The notes under the pieces: generated by a model | The model's input: the letters and a program-made list of their open reading frames with translations, nothing else | What the model was told of the DNA's origin: nothing | Databases searched by the model: none | Made by a program: the position numbers and the translations under genes | Part shown: in pieces, positions 1-8,737 of the stretch | Layout of the letters: every line of letters starts with the position of its first letter | Numbering within the stretch: position 1 is the first letter of the stretch | DNA from: Pseudomonas sp. LFM046 | GTDB lineage: Bacteria; Pseudomonadota; Gammaproteobacteria; Pseudomonadales; Pseudomonadaceae | Assembly (NCBI RefSeq): GCF_000949385.2 | Contig: NZ_JYKO02000001.1 | Location: 1-64,000, forward strand | Direction: 5' to 3' | DNA length: 64,000 nucleotides

Positions 1-56
1 AAACTTGTCACATACCTGATTCGGGGTCGCGTCCTGCGACGAGGCCCCTACCGAAT

Positions 57-176
57 TGCTTGACGACTATAGAGCGTTGGAACCACCTGATCCCATCCCG
101 AACTCAGCAGTGAAACGACGCATCGCCGATGGTAGTGTGGAGCTTCTCCATGTGAGAGTAGGTCATCGTCAAGCTT
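57..176 (+). rRNA. rrf: 5S ribosomal RNA
   Basis: A 120-nt stretch matching the pseudomonad 5S rRNA: it begins TGCTTGACGA, carries the conserved GAACCACCTGATCCCATC and GTGAAACGACGCATCGCC blocks, and ends GGTCATCGTCAAGC, which pairs with the 5' end. It is probably the last gene of an rRNA operon whose 16S and 23S lie left of the window. A short ORF can be read through it but is spurious. Confidence 0.97.
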
Positions 177-183
177 CTATCCC

Positions 184-217
184 AAACCCCCGATACGCCC
201 CGGCGTGTCGGGGGTTT
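184..217 (+). terminator. rRNA operon terminator
   Basis: The arms AAACCCCCGATACGCC and GGCGTGTCGGGGGTTT form a near-perfect hairpin followed by GTCTTT, a few bases after the 5S gene. Position and shape fit a Rho-independent terminator of the rRNA operon. Confidence 0.85.
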
Positions 218-330
218 GTCTTTGCGCGCGGGAAATGCTGGTTCGCGAAATGCCACCAAAAGCCCGTAGGCCAAGGCCTTGAGCGGGTTTAGGATGGCTG
301 GGACTGCGGTACAACAATAACGGAGAAGCT

Positions 331-1323
331 ATGTCCCCCTCCCGCAAGCTCCTGGTGCTCTATACCGGCGGCACCATCGGCATGCAGATGACCGATGCCG
401 GCCTCGCTCCAGCCTCCGGCTTCGAAGCCAGGCTGTGCGCTGAGCAGGCAGCCCACCCGCAGCGCCCAGCGCCGCCCTGGGTGTTCCGCGAAATGCTGCC
501 GCTGCTGGACAGCGCCAACATGACCCAGGCCAATTGGCTGGCCATGCGCGATGCCATAGTCGACGGTGTGGAGAAGGACGGCTGCGATGCCGTGCTGCTG
601 CTGCATGGCACCGACACCCTGGCCTATAGCGCCGCCGCGCTCTCCTTCCTGCTTCTGGGTCTGCCGGTGCCGGTGGTGCTCACTGGCTCCATGCAGCCCG
701 CAGGCGTCGAAGGCGGCGATGCCTGGCCCAATCTCTTCGGCGCCCTGGCGCTGCTCGCCGCAGGCGTCGCCCCTGGCGTGCACCTCTACTTCAACGGCAA
801 GTTGCTCAATGGCGTGTGCGTCACGAAGCGGAGGAGCGATACGTTCGATGCCTTCGCCGAGGCCGGTCGGCCGCGCCATGGCCAGCGCGTGCAAGGCGTA
901 CCCGCAGAGCTCGACTACCGCAGGCCTCGCCAGCCGGTGCGCCTCGCCGTGCAACCCCTGTTCCCCGGGCTCTCCGCCGCGCAGTTGCGTGCTGTGCTCG
1001 ACAGCGGCGTCCAGGGCGTGCTGCTGGAGTGCTACGGTAGCGGCACCGGCCCTTCGGACAACGCCGACTTTCTCGCCGCCCTCAAGGAGGCCCGCGCTCG
1101 CGGCGTAGTGCTGGCCGCCATCAGCCAGTGCCCGGAAGGCGCGGTGAAGTTCGGCGTCTATGCCGCTGCCAGCCACCTGGCCCGTACAGGCTTGGTGTCG
1201 TGCGCCGGCATGACCCGCGAAGCAGCGCTGGCCAAACTCTTCAGCCTTCTCGGCGTGGGCCTGCCCCAGGCTGAAGTGGAGCGCTGGCTGACGCTGGATC
1301 TCTGCGGCGAGATGGCCCTCTGA
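331..1323 (+). CDS. ansA: Cytoplasmic (type I) L-asparaginase
   Basis: The product is 330 residues, normal for the family. It should hydrolyse L-asparagine to aspartate and ammonia. It shows both family signatures: TGGTIG at residues 12-17, with the candidate nucleophile Thr15, and HGTDT at 92-96. There is no signal peptide (the start is MSPSRKLLVLY), which favours a cytoplasmic type I-like enzyme over the periplasmic high-affinity type. The ATG at 331 has GGAG about 7 bases upstream. It stands alone between the rRNA terminator and a 331-bp gap. The family is clear; the assignment to type I is inference. Confidence 0.9.
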   Translation: MSPSRKLLVLYTGGTIGMQMTDAGLAPASGFEARLCAEQAAHPQRPAPPWVFREMLPLLDSANMTQANWLAMRDAIVDGVEKDGCDAVLLLHGTDTLAYSAAALSFLLLGLPVPVVLTGSMQPAGVEGGDAWPNLFGALALLAAGVAPGVHLYFNGKLLNGVCVTKRRSDTFDAFAEAGRPRHGQRVQGVPAELDYRRPRQPVRLAVQPLFPGLSAAQLRAVLDSGVQGVLLECYGSGTGPSDNADFLAALKEARARGVVLAAISQCPEGAVKFGVYAAASHLARTGLVSCAGMTREAALAKLFSLLGVGLPQAEVERWLTLDLCGEMAL

Positions 1324-1654
1324 GCCGAGCATGATGACAAGGCCCCGGCAGCGAGCCGGGGTTGTCGCGGCACACTCACAACGCCTGGCGCGAACCCTCG
1401 GCCAGTGCGCGCAAGCAACGCACGCCCAGCAGCCCCTCTCTCCCCTCCGCCCACTTTAGCGGGCCGTCCACGTCTCCCCGCCCTCACTCATTCCGCTACC
1501 CAGAACGAGCTACCCGGTTCGCGCTAGCGCGCCCGGACTACCGCGAACCGGCGATTGTTGCCCTCCACCCCCGCGACTAGAACTGACACAGCGGCCGCAC
1601 AAGGTCCGGCGCTCGCAGCCAGGCGGCATCCGCCGCAGCTACAGGAGGTTTTCC
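1324..1654 (+). promoter_or_regulatory. Upstream region of the unknown cassette, with nested inverted repeats
   Basis: No gene is supported in these 331 bases. At 1514-1551 the 10-bp arms CCGGTTCGCG and CGCGAACCGG form a perfect inverted repeat with an 18-bp spacer. The left arm overlaps a separate perfect 12-bp palindrome, CGCGCTAGCGCG, at 1520-1531. This lies about 104 bp before the first cassette gene, a plausible place for a regulator site or an mRNA 5' structure. Which protein binds is unknown; the LuxR-type protein at the far end of the cassette is one possibility. Confidence 0.5.
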
Positions 1655-2806
1655 ATGAGCCAACAGTTTGATGAGGACGTGATGGACGAACTCACCGCGG
1701 ACGTCCCGGCCGCCGCCGACGAATTGGACGAAGGCCTGGATATGGAGGGATTCGAAGACGGCGAGGCCTACGACGAGGCAATGGGCGATGCGATGGAAGA
1801 CGAAGCCGATTTTGCCGACGAAGCCATCGACGAAGCCTTTGCCCTGGACGAGTACGACGCCGGCGACGGGTTCGACGAAGGCGCCGACGAATACGACGAA
1901 ACCGAGTTGCTCGACGCCTTCGAGGACGTGATGGCCGATGCCCTGGATGCCGGTGATGCCGATGAATTCTTCGGCCGCCTGCTGGGTGGAGTCAGCCGGC
2001 TGGCCGGTCTGGTCGGGCGTGGCGCCCGCGGTGCAGGCCAGCTAGCGCACAATGTGCGTGGTGGGGCCCGCCAGGTGGGCGGCATCGCCCGTACGGTCGG
2101 CCGTGCTGCCGGTCAGGTCGGCCGGGTGGCCGGGCGGGTCGGCCATGTCGCCAACCGCGTTGGGGGGATCGCCGGACGTGTCGGCAACGTTGCCGGGCGT
2201 GCCAGCAGCATCGCCAACCAGGTGGGCGGGATCGCCGGCAGTGTCGGACGGATCACTGGCCGCGCCGCGCAGTCGGCCGATCCTCTCGGCAGCCTGCTGC
2301 AGCAACTGGTGCCGATCCTGCAGCAATACCAGGCGCAGGGGCTCGATGAACTGGATGCGTTCGAGGACATGGCCGACTGGCTGGCCGAAGAGGACTTCGA
2401 CGGCGCCTTGCCGGTGCTCGGCGGCCTTGCCGCACGCGTGTTGGTACGGCCAGTGCTGCAGCGCGCGGCCGGTGCCGGAATCGCCCAGCCGCTGCGTCGG
2501 CAATTGGTACGCAGCGCTACCCAGGCGGCGCGGACCCTGGCCCAACGTCGCGGTCCACAGGCGGTGCGGGCATTGCCGCGCCTGGCACAGGGCGTCGCGC
2601 GCACGGCGCAGCGCCGCCAGACACCGGCACGAGCCCTGCCCCGTGCGATCCGCCGCACCGCCAGCCAGGTTGCGGCGCGGCCGCAACTGATTCGCCGCCT
2701 CGCGCAAATAGGGATCACCGGTGGGCCCGCAGTGGGCGGCGCTACCGCTCCTGTGCAACGGATAAGGCTGAACGGGCCGGTCGAGCTCGTCATACATCGT
2801 CGATGA
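1655..2806 (+). CDS. Unknown charge-polarised protein with nine Gly/Val heptads (paralog A)
   Basis: I do not recognise this 383-residue protein. Four zones are visible. Residues 1-105 are strongly acidic and end in a block with DALDAGDADEFFGRL. Residues 140-202 are nine tandem heptads of the form x-V-G-x-I/V-A-G/N. Residues 210-260 form a helical, partly acidic segment. Residues 265-350 are very basic and Arg/Ala-rich, including RRQLVRSATQAARTL. The C-terminus is RLNGPVELVIHRR. There is no signal peptide. The start is fixed by AGGAGG seven bases before the ATG. The next gene encodes a shorter paralog with the same order of zones. A glycine-zipper-like membrane or self-assembly segment and a polyanion-binding tail are possible readings, not evidence of function. 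Confidence 0.85.
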   Translation: MSQQFDEDVMDELTADVPAAADELDEGLDMEGFEDGEAYDEAMGDAMEDEADFADEAIDEAFALDEYDAGDGFDEGADEYDETELLDAFEDVMADALDAGDADEFFGRLLGGVSRLAGLVGRGARGAGQLAHNVRGGARQVGGIARTVGRAAGQVGRVAGRVGHVANRVGGIAGRVGNVAGRASSIANQVGGIAGSVGRITGRAAQSADPLGSLLQQLVPILQQYQAQGLDELDAFEDMADWLAEEDFDGALPVLGGLAARVLVRPVLQRAAGAGIAQPLRRQLVRSATQAARTLAQRRGPQAVRALPRLAQGVARTAQRRQTPARALPRAIRRTASQVAARPQLIRRLAQIGITGGPAVGGATAPVQRIRLNGPVELVIHRR

Positions 2807-2863
2807 ACGCAATCCACGGCACGTTCGCGTGCTGAAACAGCAGCGCAAGCGAAGGAGAACGCC

Positions 2864-3751
2864 ATGAGCGACTTTGATACCGATGTGATGGAGGACCTGA
2901 TGGATGCCGTGGAAGGTCCGGCGCGGCAGGCCTACGACGCATTCGATGAATACGACGAGGGCGATGAGTTCGACGAATACGACGAAGGCGATGAGTTTCT
3001 CGGCGGGATCGCCGGCCGGGGGCAGGCGGCCGACGATTTCGACGAGTTCGCCGACAGTTACGCCGAGGCGGGCTTCGACTCGCTGGAAGATGCCGTGGCC
3101 GATGCCCTGGAGGCCGGCGACGGAGATGAGTTCTTCAGGCGGCTGGGCAATATCGCGCGTACTGTCGGTCGCGGCATCGGCCGGGTTGCGCGCGTCGTCG
3201 CGCCCATCGCCAGTGCGATTCCGCTGCCCCAGGCGCAACTGGTCGGGCGCATCGCCGGCATGGCCGGACGCCTGCTGGCCGATGGCGCCGACGAGTTTGA
3301 GGCGATCGACGAACTGGTGGACAGCTATGACGACGACGCCATCGATGCCGCCGCGCCGATAGTCGCCGGGCTCGCGGTACGCCGCGCGGTGCCCAACGTC
3401 GCGCGCCTGCCGCAACAGCAGCGCCGGCAACTGGTACGCAGCGCGACCCAGGCCACGCGCACCCTCGTGCGCCGCCAGGGCGCCCCGGCCGCACGCGCGG
3501 TGCCGCGCATCGTCACCACGGCGCAACGGGCCGTGCGCGCTCGGCGCGTGCCGGCGCGGGCGATGCCGCAGGTGGTCCGTCGCGTAACCCAACAGGTGCT
3601 CCGGCGCCCGGCACAGGTTCGCCAGTTGGCCCGGCCGCTGACCCGCGCCACCACGCGAGTGACTCCGCGCGCTGCGGGCGGTGTTTGTCCGCATTGCGCG
3701 CATCGGCACCTGCGGATTCGTGGCCCGGTGACCATCCATATCGGGCGTTGA
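2864..3751 (+). CDS. Unknown charge-polarised protein with C-terminal Cys/His knuckle (paralog B)
   Basis: This 295-residue protein is a paralog of the upstream product. It shares the N-terminal FDxDVMxxL motif, the ALEAGDGDEFFRRL block, the basic RRQLVRSATQATRTL block and a C-terminal RGPVTIHIGR ending. It lacks the nine heptads and has a short Val/Arg/Gly-rich stretch instead. Residues 28-45 are a perfect tandem repeat of DEYDEGDEF. Near the end, Cys275, Cys278, His280 and His282 (CPHCAHRH) could bind a metal; paralog A has no equivalent. It starts 57 bp after A with GAAGGAGA upstream. Function unknown. Confidence 0.85.
   Translation: MSDFDTDVMEDLMDAVEGPARQAYDAFDEYDEGDEFDEYDEGDEFLGGIAGRGQAADDFDEFADSYAEAGFDSLEDAVADALEAGDGDEFFRRLGNIARTVGRGIGRVARVVAPIASAIPLPQAQLVGRIAGMAGRLLADGADEFEAIDELVDSYDDDAIDAAAPIVAGLAVRRAVPNVARLPQQQRRQLVRSATQATRTLVRRQGAPAARAVPRIVTTAQRAVRARRVPARAMPQVVRRVTQQVLRRPAQVRQLARPLTRATTRVTPRAAGGVCPHCAHRHLRIRGPVTIHIGR
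2945..2998 (+). repeat. 27-bp tandem duplication in paralog B
   Basis: Two adjacent in-frame 27-bp units encode DEYDEGDEF twice, with a few synonymous differences between copies. This points to a local duplication within the acidic N-terminal zone. Confidence 0.8.
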
Positions 3752-3778
3752 ACGCGGCATGGCAAGGAGGCGACGGTC

Positions 3779-5080
3779 ATGGACATACGGAAATTCCTGC
3801 GCACCAAGGTCCTGGGTCTGTCGGCGCGCCTGTCACGGCTGGCGCGCATCGACAATGCCTTCGTCGGCCTGCGCGCGCAGGATCTGCCCTATGCACCGTC
3901 GCCTGCCCATATCCAGGTCGCGAACCAGCGTCTGGCCGGTATCGAGGCGAACATCAAGCGACGCTACCGGCACCTGGCCAATACCTGGGAACAGGCACCG
4001 GCCAATCGCGTGCTGATCGACATCGCGCTGGTGGAGCGTGAGCTGGACCGGGCACGCCGCGCCTTTGGCATGTTCTTCGAAGTGTTCGCCCAGCGCGGTA
4101 CCAGCTTCGGTCCGGCGTTGTCGGCCCATGACGCCATCGCAGCCGACTGCTACGACGCGATTCGCCTGCATGCGCCCCGCATTTTCGACGGCCCGCTGCT
4201 CAAACCCGTTTGCTACATGGAGCACGGCTATTCACCGGCGACCATGCGCCGTGGCGTGCAGCTCTCGCGCCTCCTGGGCGAGGCCAACCCGTTCCCGCTG
4301 ATCCGTATCCCGTGGGATCGCGACCAGCCCTGGCAGGCCGTGTTCCTGCACGAGGTCGCGCATAACCTGCAGGCAGACCTGGGCATCTGGCAGGAGAATC
4401 GCCAGGCGGTAATCCGCCGGTTGCTCGGGCAACTGCGCGACCCGGCCATCACCTCGGTCTACGCCCGCTGGCACAAGGAAATCTTCGCCGACCTGGCGGC
4501 GATCCTGCTCGGCGGGCCGGCCGCGGCCTGGGGCATGGCGGAGTTTCTCGCCCATCCGGCGCCGCGGGTCCTGACCTACAGGCCCGGGGCCCACCCCACC
4601 GGCTACCTGCGCATCCTGATCCTGGCGGAGATGTTGCGTCGGCTGGGCTTCCAACGCGACGCCAGCCAGCTGACACAGCTGTGGAACACCTTCTACGACC
4701 CGAAGCGCTTCCACCGGCTGCCGCCCCGCCTGCTCGGCAGCGCCGAGCGCACCATCCCGCTGGTGGTCGACGAAATCGCCTTCCAGACGCGGCGCAACCT
4801 GGCCCAGCGCGCCCTGGTGGACATCCTGCCATTCGGCCCTGCCGACCAGGCGCGCATCACCGAAGGCGCGCGCCTGTTGACGCAGGGCCGGGCATCGCAA
4901 CTGACGCTGCCGCCGCGCCATGTCGTCAGTGCGGCGGCCTATGCGCTGGCGTCGGGCCGCATTGCCCCACGCGTCCTCGCCGACCAGGTCACCGCGTACC
5001 TGAATGGCGAACCCGTTCCGCGAACCGAGAAGTCACGTCCACGCGTGGCGGCGCGACGTGAGCCCGTGTCTGTCGCCTAA
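3779..5080 (+). CDS. Putative zinc metallopeptidase of the unknown cassette
   Basis: The product is 433 residues. HEVAH at residues 191-195 is a classic HExxH zinc site within VFLHEVAHNLQADL. Glu234 in WHKEIFADLAA, 39 residues downstream, is a good third ligand in the gluzincin style. No signal peptide or clear membrane segment is seen, so it probably acts in the cytosol unless exported by a non-classical route. It starts 27 bp after paralog B with AAGGAGG, so it is surely co-transcribed. Processing of the two paralogs upstream is a reasonable guess. I cannot assign a peptidase family. Confidence 0.75.
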   Translation: MDIRKFLRTKVLGLSARLSRLARIDNAFVGLRAQDLPYAPSPAHIQVANQRLAGIEANIKRRYRHLANTWEQAPANRVLIDIALVERELDRARRAFGMFFEVFAQRGTSFGPALSAHDAIAADCYDAIRLHAPRIFDGPLLKPVCYMEHGYSPATMRRGVQLSRLLGEANPFPLIRIPWDRDQPWQAVFLHEVAHNLQADLGIWQENRQAVIRRLLGQLRDPAITSVYARWHKEIFADLAAILLGGPAAAWGMAEFLAHPAPRVLTYRPGAHPTGYLRILILAEMLRRLGFQRDASQLTQLWNTFYDPKRFHRLPPRLLGSAERTIPLVVDEIAFQTRRNLAQRALVDILPFGPADQARITEGARLLTQGRASQLTLPPRHVVSAAAYALASGRIAPRVLADQVTAYLNGEPVPRTEKSRPRVAARREPVSVA

Positions 5081-5105
5081 CGCTGCAATGGAGATGAGGT
5101 AGACC

Positions 5106-7502
5106 ATGGTCACTTATTCGAGCACCACCGCTTCCCCTGCCGGCAGCGGCAGCAACGCCGGGACACTGGAAAACCAGCAACGCACCCTGGCACTGGACAA
5201 CCTGATCCGCCGCGAGCTGAAGGTGGGCGATCCGAGCGACCCGCGGCAGATCGCCACGGCGTTGCTCGACCGCTACAAGGCCGACCCGCGCGCCCATTCG
5301 ATCGCCACCGAGGCCAAGGGACTGCCCACCCAGGCCAACGGTTACACGCCCGCCATTGCGGTGCCGGTCACCACCTCCACCGATGCCGAATGGCAGCAGG
5401 CGCTCGACGACATCGAACTCGACCTGCGCGAGCTGACCAGCAACGTCCTGGTCAAGGACATCGTGCCGGAGCTTCGGGGCTGGGCGCAGGCCATCCGCTC
5501 GGCGCTGAAGGAGGGTCACCAGGCCGCCCGCTTCGCCCTCGATGCCCGCCAGCGTGACAAGGTCTTCGGCATCCGCAGGCAATTGAACGACTATGCGCGG
5601 CTGGCTCGGCTCATCGGCGTGCTGACGCCGTCCATTGCGCAGAACTACCGCAAGTTCGCCCAGAGCCTGGATGAAGCAGCGGCCGTGCTGCTGGTGATGA
5701 TGGGCGAAGTGCTCGCCCAGATCGGCTTCGGCGGTGGCCGCTTCCTGCTGCAGGCGCCTTATTCCGAGCTGCAGGGACGTCGCGACGCGGTGATCTACGC
5801 GCTGCGTAACCTGATCGGCTCGGCCCAGGAAGCGTATCGGCAGAGCGAGTGGCCGCGTGGCGTGGATGCCTACCGGCGCCTGTTCAAGGCCCTGGAGGAT
5901 CGTGGCCATGGCGACCTGCGCGCCCTGCTGGTGGAAAACGAACTGGCGCGGGTGATGGACGAACTGCTGCAACGTGCATCGCAAGGCGAAAGCGAAGGGC
6001 TGCGCGCCCTGGGCTCGACCGCGCAGATCGACCTGGCGCGCTTCCGCCACCTGGTCGCGGTCAGCCGCAGCTTGGTGTCGCCTGAGTCGCCCTCGCTGAC
6101 GGCCTTCCTCGAAGCCCTGCTGCTGTTCGCCGAAGCCTTCGACTCGGCAGGCGGCTTCCGCCTGCTGCGCATCGCCCGGCCACCGATCCTGCTCTACGGC
6201 CTGTATGGTGCCCATGGCGACAACCAGCGTGCCGAAAGCCGCCTGCTGGAGCTTATCCATCAGCGCGCGCTGCTCGCCCATCGTCTGGATTGCCTGGCCA
6301 ATTGCGCCTGCGAGGGCGACGGGGTGAGTCGCCAGATCGTGCTCGACAAGGTGCTGTACGACATCGACCGCGCCATCGACCTGTACGCGCTCGGCCGTCC
6401 GGAGGCCGACTTCGGCCTGCATGAGCAACGGGCTTCCGCGTACAGCTACATCATCGACGCGGCATTGCTGGAGTGCGGCGTGTATGGCGGCGGCTCGCTC
6501 AAGCCGCGCGCGGAGCTGTTCATTTCGAGCAACGAGAAAGGGCAGTCCTTTATCGAAGTGCAGTGCGGCAAGCGCGCGGACCTCAATACGACGGTCACGC
6601 CGATAGAGGCCGGGTTGGAGCGCCTGAGGGGCCTGCTGCGTCCAACCTTCTACAGCGACGACAGCTGGTCCACCGATGCCAGCGTGCTGGCCGAGGCGGG
6701 GCCACAGTCCGCACGTCTCCAGGAGCTGCGCGTTGCCGGCCACCTGGAGTCGAGATGGAGTGAAATGGTGGCGACGATGGCGCCCGGCTGCATCAGCCAC
6801 CTGCGCATCTTCAATGGCGATGGCGTGCTGGTGCGTCTGATCAGGCGCGGCATCGTGCTCAGCAACAACGACTGGATGATGCACGTGAAAAAACATGGAA
6901 AGTCGGCAGTACGGCTGCACGTCGGCAATAGCCTGAATACCCGGTCCGCCGAACTGGGCAAGGTCATCGAGGCGCTGGATTCCGCCGTCGAAGGCGCCGC
7001 CGATTACGACGTGCTGGACATCGGCATGCCGCCGACCCTGGAAACCACGGCGGAGATGTTTGTCAGGGGTATCGAGCGCAGCGGGCTCAAGCGCGACGAG
7101 GTGGCCGAAGGCCCGAACATCGTCATACAGACGGAGGATCTCTCGCCCGAACCAGGCTCCTATCTGTCGGGCACCGCCACGGACCCGGAAGCCGCCGTCG
7201 CCCTCGTCCAGCAGCTTGGCATGGCGCTGATGGAGGGTGCGCGGTACGAGCAGTTCCTGGCCAGCGCGCAGGCGCTGGAAGCGCAGCAAGACGTCCTGCT
7301 CGCCAGCGTGCCAAACATCAACGAGGCGGAAGCGCAGCGCATCGTCGGCGAACTCGTCGGCTATGCCAGGAGCCTGCAGGGCAAGGACGCGGACGCGTAC
7401 ATCAAGCGCAACCGCAACAAGCTGCAGGGCCAGGTCTACCGCCTGTTCGAACTGGCCAGCGGCGACTCCAGGCTGGCCGAACAGGAGCCCGCTGATGCCT
7501 AG
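5106..7502 (+). CDS. Large unknown cassette protein, 798 aa
   Basis: The protein is not recognised. Residues 1-25 are Ser/Thr/Gly-rich and look disordered. Residues of about 30-430 look mostly helical, with many heptad-like Leu/Ala/Arg stretches (for example DDIELDLRELTSNVLVKDIV). The remainder is mixed, with a patch containing FISSNEKGQSFIEVQCGK and a final helical segment ending in acidic residues. There is no transmembrane segment or signal peptide. The ATG has GAGG upstream and follows the metallopeptidase gene by 25 bp. It is the largest product of the cassette and may be a scaffold or a multidomain effector; nothing in the sequence decides. Confidence 0.8.
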   Translation: MVTYSSTTASPAGSGSNAGTLENQQRTLALDNLIRRELKVGDPSDPRQIATALLDRYKADPRAHSIATEAKGLPTQANGYTPAIAVPVTTSTDAEWQQALDDIELDLRELTSNVLVKDIVPELRGWAQAIRSALKEGHQAARFALDARQRDKVFGIRRQLNDYARLARLIGVLTPSIAQNYRKFAQSLDEAAAVLLVMMGEVLAQIGFGGGRFLLQAPYSELQGRRDAVIYALRNLIGSAQEAYRQSEWPRGVDAYRRLFKALEDRGHGDLRALLVENELARVMDELLQRASQGESEGLRALGSTAQIDLARFRHLVAVSRSLVSPESPSLTAFLEALLLFAEAFDSAGGFRLLRIARPPILLYGLYGAHGDNQRAESRLLELIHQRALLAHRLDCLANCACEGDGVSRQIVLDKVLYDIDRAIDLYALGRPEADFGLHEQRASAYSYIIDAALLECGVYGGGSLKPRAELFISSNEKGQSFIEVQCGKRADLNTTVTPIEAGLERLRGLLRPTFYSDDSWSTDASVLAEAGPQSARLQELRVAGHLESRWSEMVATMAPGCISHLRIFNGDGVLVRLIRRGIVLSNNDWMMHVKKHGKSAVRLHVGNSLNTRSAELGKVIEALDSAVEGAADYDVLDIGMPPTLETTAEMFVRGIERSGLKRDEVAEGPNIVIQTEDLSPEPGSYLSGTATDPEAAVALVQQLGMALMEGARYEQFLASAQALEAQQDVLLASVPNINEAEAQRIVGELVGYARSLQGKDADAYIKRNRNKLQGQVYRLFELASGDSRLAEQEPADA

Positions 7503-7563
7503 GCGGCGATGAACGCAAGAGCAGCACCAACCAAGTCCAGGTGAACCTGCCGGGAGAGCGGCC

Positions 7564-8664
7564 ATGAGTTTTCAAACGACGGAAGTCATTCAGCGCCTGT
7601 GGGAAACCTTTCTGCGCGACCAACTGGCCAATTTGGCCCCCGAACAGCGACAGCAGTTCGAGGTGCAGTTCGAACAGCGCTTCGAACAACTGCTCAAGGG
7701 GGCCGCCAATGGCAACGGGCGCGACGGCTTTCTCGACCTGATCGGGTTCGGCAGCGAGGGCCCGGTCGATTTCGAGGACATCAGCTACCCCTACGTGCAG
7801 CCGGATTTCGACGATTCGGTGGTGCCGAGCCAGCTGCATGCTGCCGCCGAGCTGTACTTCATCTACCAGCACGAGCGCATGAAAGTGTTCCAGGTGGTGG
7901 ACGTGCTGCAACGGCTGTTCCGCCTCGGCAAGATGCGCATCCAGCGCGGGCCGGGCGCGCGCGGGCTGTACCTGCTGGAGAAATGGAAGCCGCTGCGCTA
8001 CTCGGCGCGGGACCGCATGGTCGCCTACCGGCGTGCGTTCAACTACGGCAACGCGCAGGCGCCGGCCGGGGCCATCGTCAACAAGAACTTCCATCGCCAG
8101 ATGGTCGGCTTCATGGTCGCGGTCTCGCATTACTTCCGCGACCTGCTCATCGGCGAAGTGATTCGCGGCGGCCAATTGATCGACCAGCGCCCCTTCGGCT
8201 CAGTGGCGACCATCCAGCGCCTGGGCATCGACCTGCGCTACGCGCTGGATCGCTCCACCTACGGCAACATCTTCTCGCTGTCGATGGAGGTCGGGCATTA
8301 CCTGCGCACCGTATTGCAGTTGCTCGACTCGCCCGACATCAAGAAGTCCTTCGACGCCAATACCAAGTGGGATGTCATCGAGATCGTCTCCAACCGCTAC
8401 CTGGGTGGCATCGCCGAACCCTCGCAGCGCGCCAAGATGGCCGAGTCGGGACGGCGGCTGCTGCAGTTCATCGCTGACAACGACTTCAAGACGGCGATCG
8501 ATCCGATCCTCTTCCAGTCGACCATACGGCCGCTGGGCCCGCACGCCGAAGCCTGGATCGCGGCGTACCGGATGACGCCGGATGGCCGCAGTTTCGCCGG
8601 CGTCACGCCTGCCCTCAAGGACGCCGTTGGCCAGCGGCCGCAGACATTGCGGGTCGTCGCCTGA
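7564..8664 (+). CDS. Unknown cassette protein, 366 aa
   Basis: The protein is not recognised. It is predominantly helical by eye. A Gln/Phe/Glu-rich N-terminal region (residues 15-45) is followed by an acidic linker with VDFEDISYPYVQPDFDD, then a long region without repeats. There is no signal peptide and no catalytic motif I can name. GGGAG precedes the ATG by about 8 bases, and the gap to the previous gene is 61 bp, so it belongs to the same unit. The normal amino-acid composition argues for a folded protein, unlike paralogs A and B. Confidence 0.8.
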   Translation: MSFQTTEVIQRLWETFLRDQLANLAPEQRQQFEVQFEQRFEQLLKGAANGNGRDGFLDLIGFGSEGPVDFEDISYPYVQPDFDDSVVPSQLHAAAELYFIYQHERMKVFQVVDVLQRLFRLGKMRIQRGPGARGLYLLEKWKPLRYSARDRMVAYRRAFNYGNAQAPAGAIVNKNFHRQMVGFMVAVSHYFRDLLIGEVIRGGQLIDQRPFGSVATIQRLGIDLRYALDRSTYGNIFSLSMEVGHYLRTVLQLLDSPDIKKSFDANTKWDVIEIVSNRYLGGIAEPSQRAKMAESGRRLLQFIADNDFKTAIDPILFQSTIRPLGPHAEAWIAAYRMTPDGRSFAGVTPALKDAVGQRPQTLRVVA

Positions 8665-8737
8665 CGACCCGCAATGACAGGGAAGTTGTTGCGGCACCGG
8701 TAGTTCGGACGGCCGACAGCGGCAGGGAGTAAGCACC

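Noticed and set aside
56-292. A 78-codon frame across the 5S rRNA and its terminator
   Set aside because: It lies within a well-matched 5S gene and hairpin; no protein evidence.
1655-3751. Paralogs A and B as histone-like or phage proteins
   Set aside because: The basic Ala/Arg-rich tail invites this, but the acidic head, heptads and lack of phage genes give no real support.
4989-7565. An 858-codon frame opposite the unknown cassette
   Set aside because: It is antisense to a gene with good start sites and spacing; high-GC DNA gives long empty frames on the other strand and the composition (Ala, Gly, Gln, His-rich) is typical of such shadows.
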